From the NCBI RefSeq assembly GCF_024199795.1, contig NZ_JANADK010000001.1, positions 8,122,001-8,186,000 of the forward strand: 64,000 nt of DNA. Reading direction: 5' to 3'. Every line of letters begins with the position of its first letter. Within the stretch, counting starts at the first letter, position 1. Shown piece by piece: positions 24,840 to 34,565 of the stretch. Source of the DNA: Bradyrhizobium sp. CCGB01 (GTDB lineage: Bacteria > Pseudomonadota > Alphaproteobacteria > Rhizobiales > Xanthobacteraceae). The notes beneath the pieces are model-generated. The model did not search any database. It was not told the DNA's origin and saw only the letters and a list, made by a program, of their open reading frames with translations. The position numbers and the translations under genes were made by a program.

Positions 24840-26009
24840 ATGAGTGAAGAACACCACACCGAAGATCACGCCGACATCCGCGAAGCCGTCGCAAAACTCT
24901 GCGCGCAGTTTCCCGGCGAATACTGGCGCAAGCTCGATCGCGAGATGGCCTATCCCAAGGCCTTCGTCGATGCGCTGACCGAGGCCGGCTATCTCTCGGT
25001 GCTGATCCCCGAGGAATATGGCGGCGCCGGCCTGAAGCTCTCGGCTGCCGCGGCGATCCTCGAAGAGATCCAGCGCGCGGGCTGCAACGGCGGCGGCTGC
25101 CACGCCCAGATGTACACGATGGGCACCGTGCTGCGGCACGGAAACAAAGAGCAGAAGGCAAAGTACCTGCCGAAGATCGCCAGCGGCGAATTGCGCCTGC
25201 AGGCCTTCGGCGTCACCGAGCCGACCAGCGGTACCGACACCTCCTCGCTCAAGACCTTCGCGCGCAAGGAAGGCAACGACAGCTACATCGTCAACGGCCA
25301 GAAGATCTGGACCAGCCGCGCCGAGCATTCCGACCTGATGGTGCTGCTGGCGCGCACCACGCCGAAGGAGCAGGCCAAGAAGCGCACGGATGGTCTGTCG
25401 GTGTTCATCGTCGACATGCGCGAAGCCAAGAACAATGGCCTCGAGATCCGCCCGATCCGCACCATGATGAACCACGCCACCACCGAAGTGTTCTTCACCG
25501 ACATGAAGGTGCCGGCGGAGAATCTGATCGGCGAGGAAGGCAAGGGGTTCCGCTACATCCTCTCCGGCATGAATGCCGAGCGCATCCTGATCGCGGCTGA
25601 ATGCGTCGGCGACGCCAAATGGTTCATCGCGAAGGCGACGAACTACGCCAAGGAGCGCGCGGTGTTCGGCCGGCCGATTGGCCAGAACCAGGGCATTCAA
25701 TTCCCGATCGCCAAGGCCTACGCCTCAATGCGCGCGGCGGAGCTGATGGTGAAGGAAGCCACCCGCAAATACGAGGCCGGGCTCGACTGCGGCGCGGAAG
25801 CCAACATGGCCAAGATGCTGGCGGCGGATGCGTCATGGGAAGCGGCGAATGCCTGCATCCAGACCCATGGCGGCTTCGGCTTCGCCGAGGAATACGACGT
25901 CGAGCGCAAATTCCGCGAGACGCGGCTCTACCAGGTGGCGCCGATCTCGACCAACCTCGTGCTCTCCTTCGTCGCCGAGCACGTGCTCGGCATGCCCCGC
26001 TCGTACTGA
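24840..26009 (+). CDS. acyl-CoA dehydrogenase
   Basis: A 389-residue flavoprotein that oxidises an acyl-CoA at C2-C3 and passes electrons to ETF. FAD-contacting segments include 'AFGVTEPTSGTD' and 'YIVNGQKIWTSRAE'. The usual C-terminal catalytic Glu of medium-chain enzymes is absent (the loop reads 'YQVAPIST'), while Glu247 in 'LSGMNAERILIA' matches the alternative catalytic base of isovaleryl-CoA and long-chain dehydrogenases. That suggests a branched or substituted substrate. It heads an operon with a CoA-transferase (11 bases later) and a MaoC-type hydratase, divergent from a LysR gene. Confidence 0.9.
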   Translation: MSEEHHTEDHADIREAVAKLCAQFPGEYWRKLDREMAYPKAFVDALTEAGYLSVLIPEEYGGAGLKLSAAAAILEEIQRAGCNGGGCHAQMYTMGTVLRHGNKEQKAKYLPKIASGELRLQAFGVTEPTSGTDTSSLKTFARKEGNDSYIVNGQKIWTSRAEHSDLMVLLARTTPKEQAKKRTDGLSVFIVDMREAKNNGLEIRPIRTMMNHATTEVFFTDMKVPAENLIGEEGKGFRYILSGMNAERILIAAECVGDAKWFIAKATNYAKERAVFGRPIGQNQGIQFPIAKAYASMRAAELMVKEATRKYEAGLDCGAEANMAKMLAADASWEAANACIQTHGGFGFAEEYDVERKFRETRLYQVAPISTNLVLSFVAEHVLGMPRSY

Positions 26010-26019
26010 GGCAACAATC

Positions 26020-27123
26020 ATGGGAGCACTTGACGGGATCAGGGTGATTGCGGTCGAGCAGGCAGTGGCGGCGCCGTTCTGCTCCTCGCGCCTGGCGGAT
26101 GCCGGCGCGGAGGTGATCAAGATCGAGCGGCCCGAGGGCGATTTCGCCCGCGGCTATGACGCGGCGGCCAAGGGCCAGAGCAGCTACTTCGTCTGGCTCA
26201 ACCGCGGCAAGCAATCGGCGGTGGTCGATCTTGCCACCAAGGAAGGCTGCGCCGAGCTGGAGAAGCTGATCGCCAGCGCCGACGTGCTGATCCAGAACCT
26301 GAAGCCGGGCTCGATGGACAAGCTCGGCTTCTCCCGCGAGCGCTTGCTCAAGGACTATCCAAAACTGATCTCGTGCACGATCACCGGCTATGGCGACGAA
26401 GGCCCCTACGCGCACCGCAAGGCCTATGATTTGCTGATCCAGGCCGAGAGCGGGCTCGCTTCCATTACCGGCAATCCCGACGGCGCCTCGCGCGTCGGCA
26501 TGTCGATCGTCGACGTCGCGACCGGCGCCACCGCGCATGCGGCGATTTTAGAAGCGCTGATCGGGCGCGGACGTACCGGCAAGGGCGCCGACATCCGCAT
26601 CTCCATGTTCGACGTGATGGCGGACTGGTGCACCGTGCCGTTGCTCAATTCGGAGGCCGGCAATCCGCCGAAGCGCATGGGCCTGCGCCATCCCTCGATC
26701 GCGCCCTACGGCGTGTTCACCTCGAAGGACGGCAAGGACATCCTGATTTCGATCCAGAGCGAGCGCGAGTGGAAGACGCTTTGCGTGAAGGTGCTGGATC
26801 AGCCCGACCTGCCGGCCGATCCGCGCGTTGCCAACATGGTCGAGCGCGTGCGCAACCGCGACTTCACCGACAGGACGGTCGCGGATGCCTTCGGCAAGAT
26901 GACGCGCGACGAGCTGCTCAAGCGCCTGTCGGATGCCGACATCGCCTTTGCCGAGGTCAACACCATGGCCGACCTCACCAGCCATCCGCATCTGCGCCGC
27001 ATCGAGGTGGACACCCCGAACGGTCGCGTCAGCTATCCCGCGCCGGCGCCGATCATCGTCGGCGAGACCCGCGCCTACGGCGCCGTGCCCGGCATCGGCG
27101 AAAAGCCCCAGTCCAAGAAGTAA
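26020..27123 (+). CDS. CaiB/BaiF family III CoA-transferase
   Basis: A 367-residue class III CoA-transferase. Family landmarks are 'LDGIRVIAVEQAVAAPFCS', 'LADAGAEVIKIERPEGDFAR', 'NRGKQSAVVDL' and 'SCTITGYGDEGPYA'; Asp137 in 'AYDLLIQAESG' is the likely nucleophile that forms the acyl anhydride with CoA. It would activate a free carboxylic acid using CoA from succinyl-CoA or another donor, providing the substrate for the acyl-CoA dehydrogenase just upstream. The gene is 10 bases downstream of that dehydrogenase and 14 bases before the hydratase, so the three form one operon. Confidence 0.88.
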   Translation: MGALDGIRVIAVEQAVAAPFCSSRLADAGAEVIKIERPEGDFARGYDAAAKGQSSYFVWLNRGKQSAVVDLATKEGCAELEKLIASADVLIQNLKPGSMDKLGFSRERLLKDYPKLISCTITGYGDEGPYAHRKAYDLLIQAESGLASITGNPDGASRVGMSIVDVATGATAHAAILEALIGRGRTGKGADIRISMFDVMADWCTVPLLNSEAGNPPKRMGLRHPSIAPYGVFTSKDGKDILISIQSEREWKTLCVKVLDQPDLPADPRVANMVERVRNRDFTDRTVADAFGKMTRDELLKRLSDADIAFAEVNTMADLTSHPHLRRIEVDTPNGRVSYPAPAPIIVGETRAYGAVPGIGEKPQSKK

Positions 27124-27137
27124 CAGAGCGAGGCGTC

Positions 27138-27989
27138 ATGACCGAGAAGCTCGACATCGATCACTTGCGGCAATGGGTCGGCCGCAGCACGGAGGCCACC
27201 GACATCGTCACCGCGCAGCTCGTGAAGGGCCTGCGCGCGACGCTGTTCCAGGAGGTCGGCGAGCCGAAAAAGGGCGACGCCGCGCCGTTCACGGTGCACT
27301 GGTGTCTGGCGCAGCCGGTGTTTCCGATGTCGATGCTCGGCCCCGACGGCCATCCCACCCGCGGCGGCTTCCTGCCGCCGGTGCCGCTGCCGCGCCGGAT
27401 GTGGGCCGGCGGCGAGATTGAGTTCCTGCAGCCATTGCAGGTTGGCGATGAATCGACCCGGACCTCACGTATCGCCGACGTACAGGTGAAATCAGGCTCG
27501 ACGGGAACGCTGTGCTTCGTTTCGGTCGAGCACAGCATCTCCTCGCCGCGCGGCACAGCCATCCGCGAGCGGCAGGACATCGTCTACCGAGAGATGACCA
27601 GCAGCGCGCCCGCCGGCGCCAAGGCCCCGCCTCCGCCGCCGAAGGCGCAGCACCGCGAAACGCATGTCTCCGATCCCGTGCTGCTGTTCCGTTATTCCGC
27701 GCTGACCTTCAACGGCCACCGCATCCATTACGACCGCGACTACGTCACCAAAGTCGAGGGCTATCCGGGCCTGATCTTCCACGGCCCGCTGCAGGCGGCG
27801 CTCATCATCGAGATGGCGGCAAAGCTGCACGGCGGCAAGGCGCCGAAGAAGTTCACCTATCGCGGCCTGCAGCCGCTGTTCGAGGGCACGGAGTTCTCCA
27901 TCAACGCCAACGAGACCGCTGATGGCATGGAGCTGTGGACCGCGAATGCGGAGGGGCAGCCGACGATGAAGGGCACGGCGGTGTGGTGA
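27138..27989 (+). CDS. MaoC-type (FAS1-like) enoyl-CoA hydratase/dehydratase
   Basis: A 283-residue double-hotdog protein. The N-terminal hotdog spans about 1-140; the C-terminal half holds the hydratase motif 'LTFNGHRIHYDRDYV', with Asp/His geometry of R-specific hydratase 2 enzymes. Relatives include mesaconyl-C4-CoA hydratase and HTD2-like dehydratases. With the upstream acyl-CoA dehydrogenase and CoA-transferase it completes an activation, oxidation and hydration sequence, as would be needed for a methylsuccinate- or mesaconate-like C4/C5 acid, though the substrate is inferred only from family. The start ATG 27138 lies 14 bases after the transferase stop. Confidence 0.82.
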   Translation: MTEKLDIDHLRQWVGRSTEATDIVTAQLVKGLRATLFQEVGEPKKGDAAPFTVHWCLAQPVFPMSMLGPDGHPTRGGFLPPVPLPRRMWAGGEIEFLQPLQVGDESTRTSRIADVQVKSGSTGTLCFVSVEHSISSPRGTAIRERQDIVYREMTSSAPAGAKAPPPPPKAQHRETHVSDPVLLFRYSALTFNGHRIHYDRDYVTKVEGYPGLIFHGPLQAALIIEMAAKLHGGKAPKKFTYRGLQPLFEGTEFSINANETADGMELWTANAEGQPTMKGTAVW

Positions 27990-28028
27990 CGGCGACGTCG
28001 TCATTGCGAGCGGCGACGTGACAATCTA

Positions 28029-28133
28029 GACCCTCACCCTGAGGAGCCGCGCAGCGGCGTCGCGAAGGGCGAGGCCACCAGCCGGGCCTTCATCCTTCGA
28101 GACGCGCGAAGACGCGCTCCTCAGGATGAGGAA
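28029..28133. repeat. intergenic palindromic repeat, 'CCTTCGAGACG' family, copy 3
   Basis: ACCCTCACCCTGAGGAGCCGC on the left and CATCCTTCGAGACGCGC...CTCCTCAGGATGAGG on the right. It occupies most of the gap between the hydratase gene and the benzoylformate decarboxylase-like gene, ending 20 bases before the latter's start. Confidence 0.8.
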
Positions 28134-28153
28134 ATAACAAGGGGACGGAAACC

Positions 28154-29776
<1,623 letters not shown>

Positions 29777-29791
29777 CGAAGCGCGTCGTAC

Positions 29792-29868
29792 CGTAGCCCG
29801 GATGAGCGCAGCGATATCCGGGGTGCAGCGGAGGTCCCGGATGTCGCTTCGCTCATCCGGGCTACGAC
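29792..29868. repeat. intergenic palindromic repeat, 'GTAGCCCGGATG' family, copy 2
   Basis: Arms CGTAGCCCGGATGAGCG and CGCTCATCCGGGCTACG (with an internal CTTCG) enclose about 45 bases. It separates the convergent decarboxylase and SDR genes, a position suited to a bidirectional transcript end. Confidence 0.8.
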
Positions 29869-29869
29869 A

Positions 29870-30646
29870 TCACGACGCCAGAAATCCCCCATCGGCCGCC
29901 AGCACATGCCCGACGACATAGGATGACGCGTCGGACGACAGCCACACCACCGCCTCTGCCACCTCTTCCGGATTTCCCATCCGCCGCAGCGGCAGGCCGG
30001 CACTGACGGTGGCGATATCGCCGACACCGGCGCGCAGCATCATGTCGGTGACGACACGGCCGGGGGCGATGGCGTTGATGCGGATACCGCGCGGCGCATT
30101 CTCCATCGCGGCCGAACGTGTCAGCGAGATCGCAGCGGCCTTCGAGGCGGAATAGAGCGAGAAGCCGGGATTGGGATTGCGCACACCGCTAACGGAGGCG
30201 TTGACGACGATGCTGCCGCGCCCCTGCGCCAGCATCGCCGGCAATTGATGGCGCAGGCACAGGAACAGCGCGCGGACATTGGTGTCGAACACGCTGTCGT
30301 AGATATCAGTGCCCTGCTCTTCCAGCGGCGCGCGGCGTTCCTGGAAGCCCGCATTGTTGAAGGCCACGTCGAGCCGGCCGCAACGCTCAATCGCCGTACG
30401 GACGAGCCGCACGACGTCGTCCTCGCGCGTGATGTCGGTCTGACACGGGATGGCGTCCGCGCCGAGCTCGCGGCACGCGACCGCCGTGGCGTCGATTTCG
30501 GCCTCCCGCCGGCCCGCGACGATGATCGCTTCCGCGCCTTCCGCCGCCATCCGCAAGGCCGTGGCGCGACCGATCCCGCTGCCGCCGCCCGTGACGAGAC
30601 AGACCTTGCCTTTCATCCGCTCACCAGCTGGCAAAGTTCCGTTCAT
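29870..30646 (-). CDS. SDR-family oxidoreductase
   Basis: A 258-residue classical short-chain dehydrogenase. It has the cofactor loop 'TGGGSGIG', 'NNAG', catalytic Ser in 'VNASVSG', and 'YSASK' with Tyr and Lys; 'GRREAE' after the second strand has an Arg that favours NADPH. It would interconvert an alcohol and a ketone. The start ATG follows GGAG by eight bases. The gene is divergent from a MarR regulator at 30724, with a perfect palindrome between them, so it is likely repressed by that regulator and induced by a small, perhaps toxic, molecule. Confidence 0.85.
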   Translation of the reverse strand: MNGTLPAGERMKGKVCLVTGGGSGIGRATALRMAAEGAEAIIVAGRREAEIDATAVACRELGADAIPCQTDITREDDVVRLVRTAIERCGRLDVAFNNAGFQERRAPLEEQGTDIYDSVFDTNVRALFLCLRHQLPAMLAQGRGSIVVNASVSGVRNPNPGFSLYSASKAAAISLTRSAAMENAPRGIRINAIAPGRVVTDMMLRAGVGDIATVSAGLPLRRMGNPEEVAEAVVWLSSDASSYVVGHVLAADGGFLAS

Positions 30647-30681
30647 CGCTCACTCCAAAACGCTTGCGCGCGCCGCTGCGC

Positions 30682-30710
30682 GCATATAGTTGTATGGTAC
30701 AACTATATGC
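30682..30710. promoter_or_regulatory. perfect 13-base-arm palindrome, likely MarR operator
   Basis: GCATATAGTTGTA (30682-30694), centre TGG (30695-30697), TACAACTATATGC (30698-30710). The arms match completely. It lies 36 bases upstream of the SDR start and 14 bases before the favoured MarR start, i.e. in the shared promoter region. It also contains the ATG (30694) that a naive call would use as the marR start. Confidence 0.75.
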
Positions 30711-30723
30711 CTGGAGTCAAGCC

Positions 30724-31185
30724 GTGGCCGAGCTTTCGCTGATCGACGACATCCGCGCCGCCTCGCGCCTGATGGTGCGCGAGCTCGGCTTCATGGATGC
30801 GACGGTGGCGGCCTCGGACTATCCGCCCTCGGCCGTGCACACCATCCTGGAGATCGGCATCCGCGGTGCGATGACTTCAGGCGAGCTCGGCGATTTCCTG
30901 CGACTGGAGAAATCCAGCGTCAGCCGCATGGTGCGCAAGCTGATCGATTGCGGCGAGCTGCGGGAGACCCAGGATGAGGCGGACGCGCGCAGCAAGAGGC
31001 TGTCGCTGACGGCGAAGGGCCGGCGCACGCTGGAGGCACTACATGCGTTTGGCCGGCAGCAGGTGAGCGGCGCGCTGGCGGCACTGACGACAGCCGAGCA
31101 GCGCACGGTGCGCGAGGGAATGATGCTCTACGCGCGGGCGCTCAGGCAGAGCCGGGGGGAGGATGAGGGGCAGGCGGTGGCGTAG
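30724..31185 (+). CDS. MarR-family transcriptional regulator
   Basis: A 153-residue winged-helix regulator. 'GAMTSGELGDFLRLEKSSVSRMVRKLIDCG' (about 45-80) is the DNA-binding helix-turn-helix and 'DARSKRLSLTAKGRRTLEAL' the wing with the conserved D-x-R-x-K. I chose GTG 30724, seven bases after GGAG, because the upstream ATG at 30694 sits inside a perfect palindrome that is best explained as an operator. The gene is divergent from the SDR at 29870, which it probably controls together with itself. The ligand is unknown. Confidence 0.85.
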   Translation: MAELSLIDDIRAASRLMVRELGFMDATVAASDYPPSAVHTILEIGIRGAMTSGELGDFLRLEKSSVSRMVRKLIDCGELRETQDEADARSKRLSLTAKGRRTLEALHAFGRQQVSGALAALTTAEQRTVREGMMLYARALRQSRGEDEGQAVA

Positions 31186-31193
31186 CTACCGGT

Positions 31194-31326
31194 GTCGTCC
31201 CCGCGAACGCGGGGACCCATACCGCGTGATCTATCGATGAAGCGCGGGTGTCAGTACCGAATAACTACTAGTCTTCGCCAAATACCTCCCCGCGGTTATG
31301 GGTCCCCGCGTTCGCGGGGACGACAG
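31194..31326. repeat. intergenic palindromic repeat, 'GTCGTCCC' family, copy 1
   Basis: GTCGTCCCCGCGAACGCGGGG ... CCCCGCGTTCGCGGGGACGAC as outer arms, with ACTAGTCTTCGCCAAA in the middle. Related copies at 46605-46739 and 61590-61736 share the ACGARTCTTCGCCAAA core and ATGGGTCCC flanks. It starts nine bases after the marR stop. Confidence 0.8.
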
Positions 31327-31349
31327 CGAGGGTTTGGTGCCCGCCTGCC

Positions 31350-32144
31350 CTACTTCCCGAAATCGTCCCGCATCTTCGCCTGGATCTTGGCCATGCCGCC
31401 GATCCAGCGGTCGTAATTCTCGGTCTTCTTGCGCATGTAGCCGAGCACCTGAGGATGCGGCAGGATCAGGAACGTCTCCTGCTCGAGGCCGGCGAGGACG
31501 TCCTTTGCCACTTGCTCCGGCGTCAGGTCGCCATCGCCGGATTGCGGGCCCTTCGGGATCGATCGCAGCATGTTGGTGTCGACGCCCTGCGGACAGAGGA
31601 TCGAGACACGGATGTTGTGCGCCTTGTGCGAGATCGCGAGGTTTTCGGCAAACCCGACCGCGGCATGCTTGGTGGTGGAATAAGCCGGGCTGCCGACCTG
31701 CGACAGCAGGCCCGCGGCCGAGATCGTGTTGAGGAAATAGCCGCCGCCGCGCGCCTTCATGCGGGGGATGAGATGCCGCGCCGCATAGACATGCGCCATG
31801 ACGTGGATCGCCCAGCTCCGCTGCCAGGGTTCATCGGAAGCGCCACCGGCATTGACCGACATTGGATCGAAACCGCCGCCGATGCCGGCATTGGAGCAGA
31901 ACAATTCGATCGAGCCGAACTGCCGCTCGGTCTCCTCGATGACGTGCGAAATGTCCTTCTCCTGCGCGACATCGCATTTGAAGGCCGCACCGTCCACCGT
32001 GGCCGCGACCGCCCTGGCGTTGGCGGCATCCATGTCAGCGACGACGACCTTCGCCGCGCCCGCCTTGTGAAAAGCCTCGCACAGCGCCTTGCCGATGCCG
32101 TTTGCGCCGCCCGTGACGACCACGACCTTGCCGGTCACCTGCAT
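31350..32144 (-). CDS. SDR-family oxidoreductase
   Basis: A 264-residue classical SDR. The N-terminal 'VVVTGGANGIGKAL' binds the dinucleotide, followed by 'CDVAQEKD' and 'CSNAGIGGG'; the catalytic motif is 'YSTTK' with Ser upstream in 'TISAAGLLS'. 'VVVADMDAAN' with Asp after the second strand favours NAD. C-terminal residues 215-264 form a tail with 'LPHPQVLGYMRKKTENYDRWI', characteristic of a large rhizobial/actinobacterial subgroup that acts on acyl or hydroxy compounds; no specific substrate known. It is monocistronic and has an ATG start with weak upstream site. Not a close copy of the SDR at 29870. Confidence 0.82.
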   Translation of the reverse strand: MQVTGKVVVVTGGANGIGKALCEAFHKAGAAKVVVADMDAANARAVAATVDGAAFKCDVAQEKDISHVIEETERQFGSIELFCSNAGIGGGFDPMSVNAGGASDEPWQRSWAIHVMAHVYAARHLIPRMKARGGGYFLNTISAAGLLSQVGSPAYSTTKHAAVGFAENLAISHKAHNIRVSILCPQGVDTNMLRSIPKGPQSGDGDLTPEQVAKDVLAGLEQETFLILPHPQVLGYMRKKTENYDRWIGGMAKIQAKMRDDFGK

Positions 32145-32218
32145 GCGACGTCTCCTCTTGTCTTTTGCCGCTTGGCTTGTCTTATACCGCGTCGCTTATT
32201 CCGCGTCGCGGATCCTGC

Positions 32219-32914
32219 TCAGCTCAACACGAGGTCGAGCACCGCAGTATAATGGCACGCCGCGCCAGCCAAGACAAAGCCGTGCCAGATCGCATTCTGG
32301 AAGCGCAGCCGCCGCCAGGCATGGAAGATCACGCCAAAGCTGTAGAGCAGGCCGCCTGCAAGGAGGAAGCCCAGCGCCAGCGCGGGCAATGCCCTGACCA
32401 CGGCGTCGTAGAGCATCACGCCGCTCCAGCCCATGGCGAGGTAGGTGCCGACTGCGACGCGATCGTACCGGCCGGGGTAGAGGAGTTTCAGCACGATGCC
32501 TGATATCGCGACGCACCAGACGCCGGCGAGCAGCACCAGCGCGAACACGCTGTCCTTCACCTCGAGGATGAACGGCGTGTAGGTCGCCGCGATCAGCAGA
32601 TAGATCGCGGAATGGTCGAACCGCCGCAGCAGCCATTTGGCCGGCGAGACCGGCCAGAGATTATAGGTCGCCGACAGGACCAGCATCGAGAGCAGGCCGG
32701 CAACATAGATCGAGACCCCGATGATGTTGGTCGCGTCGGCATAGACCGCGGCCAGCACCACCAGCACGGTCGCGGCGATGATGCCGGAAAGGACGCCGAT
32801 CGCATGTATCACGCCGTCGGCGATCAGCTCGGCACGGTCGTAGTTCCAGCCGATCGCATCGGCTGCGGCGTGGACGGAGGTGGACGCAAGTTGTTTCAAT
32901 GTGAAGATGGTCAT
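32219..32914 (-). CDS. hemolysin III / PAQR-family membrane protein
   Basis: About 231 residues with seven membrane helices. It matches YqfA/HlyIII: 'IADGVIHAIGVLSGIIAA' with the first conserved His, 'FDHSAIYLLIAATYTPF' and 'FQNAIWHGFVLAGAACHY' with the later His residues that bind a metal in the adiponectin-receptor-like superfamily. The function in bacteria is unclear, and the hemolysin name reflects an early heterologous observation. Start ATG 32914 precedes an extended N-terminus of about 30 residues; a GTG nine codons upstream is possible. The gene diverges from ycjX. Confidence 0.88.
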   Translation of the reverse strand: MTIFTLKQLASTSVHAAADAIGWNYDRAELIADGVIHAIGVLSGIIAATVLVVLAAVYADATNIIGVSIYVAGLLSMLVLSATYNLWPVSPAKWLLRRFDHSAIYLLIAATYTPFILEVKDSVFALVLLAGVWCVAISGIVLKLLYPGRYDRVAVGTYLAMGWSGVMLYDAVVRALPALALGFLLAGGLLYSFGVIFHAWRRLRFQNAIWHGFVLAGAACHYTAVLDLVLS

Positions 32915-33017
32915 GGCAATCCGCAAAGCGAGGCAATGCACTCTTCTAGAGGTCTTTCGGGACCCGCGCGTCGTTCAAACGGCTGATTTGCCGACAAAGG
33001 CGGTGGAAGTATGAAGC

Positions 33018-33031
33018 TTGATTTTCTTCAA
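33018..33031. promoter_or_regulatory. FNR/FixK-like site TTGATTTTCTTCAA upstream of ycjX
   Basis: TTGA-N6-TCAA dyad with one mismatch to TTGAT-N4-ATCAA, centred about 71 bases before the ycjX ATG. A preceding C makes CTTGAT, which could instead be the -35 of a heat-shock sigma (RpoH) promoter, as ycjX is a heat-shock gene in enteric bacteria. I cannot separate these, and chance is possible. Confidence 0.3.
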
Positions 33032-33095
33032 GCAGTTGCCACTTTTGTGATTAGTCCTTTTTGCGTATTCGCCCTCGCCCGAGATCCCCGTTCAT

Positions 33096-34565
33096 ATGGC
33101 ATTCAGTTTCCAGGATATGGTCGAAGAGGCGCGCCTGTCGGCGAGGGCCCTGATCGACTATGGCGAGCACTTCTTCAACCCGACGGTGCGGCTCGGCGTC
33201 ACCGGCCTGTCACGGGCCGGTAAGACCGTATTCATCACCGCGCTAATCCACGGCCTCACCCGCGGCGGCCGGTTTCCGGTGTTCGAGGCCTATGCCTCGG
33301 GCCGGATTGCGCGGGCGCATCTGGCGCCGCAGCCTGACGATGCCGTGCCGCGCTTTGCCTATGAGAACCATCTGCGCGCGCTGATCGAGGAGCGGCGCTG
33401 GCCGAACTCGACCGTCGACATCAGCGAGCTGCGCCTCGTCATCGACTACCAGCGCCAGAACGGCGCCGACCGTACGCTGACGCTCGATATCGTCGACTAT
33501 CCCGGCGAGTGGCTGCTCGACCTGCCGCTGCTGCAGAAGAGTTACGAGCAATGGTCGGCCGAGAGCCTCGCACTGTCACGCGAGGCGCCGCGCGCGCATC
33601 TGGCTGCTGATTGGCACGCGCATCTTGCAACGCTCAAGCCCGAGGCCCACGAGGATGAACAGGCGACGCTGACCGCGGCAAAGCTCTTCACGGGCTATTT
33701 GCGCGCCTGCCGCGACGAGCGCTTCGCGATGAGCCTGCTGCCGCCCGGGCGCTTCCTGATGCCCGGCAATCTCGCCGACACACCAGCACTGACCTTTGCG
33801 CCGCTCGACGTGCCCATTGGCGGCCAGGCGCCGGAGGGCTCGCTGTGGGCGATGATGGTCCGCCGCTTCGAGGCCTACAAGGACGTCGTGGTCCGCCCGT
33901 TCTTCCGCGATCATTTCGCGCGGCTCGATCGGCAGATCGTGCTGGCCGATGCGCTCGCCGCGTTCAACTCCGGCCCCGAGGCGCTGCACGATCTCGAAGC
34001 CGCACTCGCCGGCATTCTCGACTGCTTTCGCATCGGCCGCAGCACCTTCCTCTCCAGCCTGTTCCGTCCGCGCATCGACCGCATCCTGTTCGCAGCGACC
34101 AAGGCCGACCATCTGCATCACTCCAGCCACGACCGGCTCGAAGCCGTGCTGCGCCGCGCCGTCTCGCGCGCCGCGGCGCGCGCGGAAGATACCGGAGCCG
34201 AGATCGATGTGGTCGCGCTCGCCGCCGTGCGCGCCACGCGCGAAGCCCAGGTCGCCCATGGCCGCGACAAATTGCCGTCGATCCTGGGAACGCCGGCGGC
34301 CGGCGAAAGCGCCGGCGGCGAGTTCTTCGACGGCAACACGGAGGTCGCGACCTTTCCGGGCGATTTGCCGCTGGATCCCGAGCCGCTGTTCAACGGCACC
34401 GACGCATTCCGCGGCCTCTCGACGGAAGCTGCCGAAAAGAGCGACTTTCGCTTCCTGCGCTTCCGTCCGCCAAAGCTCGAACGCGAGGGCAATGACGAGC
34501 CGGCGCTGCCACACATCCGCCTCGACCGTGCCTTGCAGTTCCTGATCGGAGACAAGCTGTCATGA
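33096..34565 (+). CDS. ycjX: YcjX-family P-loop ATPase/GTPase
   Basis: A 489-residue protein with Walker A 'GLSRAGKTVF' (about 36-45), Walker B-like 'LDIVDYPGEWLLDLPLL', and 'FAATKADHL' near residue 330 in the place of an NKxD-type specificity motif. The closing 'IRLDRALQFLIGDKL' is typical of the family. YcjX is a stress-induced nucleotide hydrolase of unknown job, nearly always paired with the membrane protein YcjF. The ycjF start overlaps its stop (ATGA at 34562), showing translational coupling. The AT-rich upstream stretch contains a TTGA-N6-TCAA dyad. Confidence 0.9.
   Translation: MAFSFQDMVEEARLSARALIDYGEHFFNPTVRLGVTGLSRAGKTVFITALIHGLTRGGRFPVFEAYASGRIARAHLAPQPDDAVPRFAYENHLRALIEERRWPNSTVDISELRLVIDYQRQNGADRTLTLDIVDYPGEWLLDLPLLQKSYEQWSAESLALSREAPRAHLAADWHAHLATLKPEAHEDEQATLTAAKLFTGYLRACRDERFAMSLLPPGRFLMPGNLADTPALTFAPLDVPIGGQAPEGSLWAMMVRRFEAYKDVVVRPFFRDHFARLDRQIVLADALAAFNSGPEALHDLEAALAGILDCFRIGRSTFLSSLFRPRIDRILFAATKADHLHHSSHDRLEAVLRRAVSRAAARAEDTGAEIDVVALAAVRATREAQVAHGRDKLPSILGTPAAGESAGGEFFDGNTEVATFPGDLPLDPEPLFNGTDAFRGLSTEAAEKSDFRFLRFRPPKLEREGNDEPALPHIRLDRALQFLIGDKLS

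Noticed and set aside
30664..30723. N-terminal 20 residues of the MarR protein from the upstream TTG/ATG
   Set aside because: This stretch contains the 13-base-arm palindrome and encodes no family-conserved residues; GTG 30724 has a good ribosome-binding site.
32219..32914. Hemolysin toxin
   Set aside because: The family name is historical; the sequence is a seven-helix PAQR-type membrane protein with metal-binding histidines.
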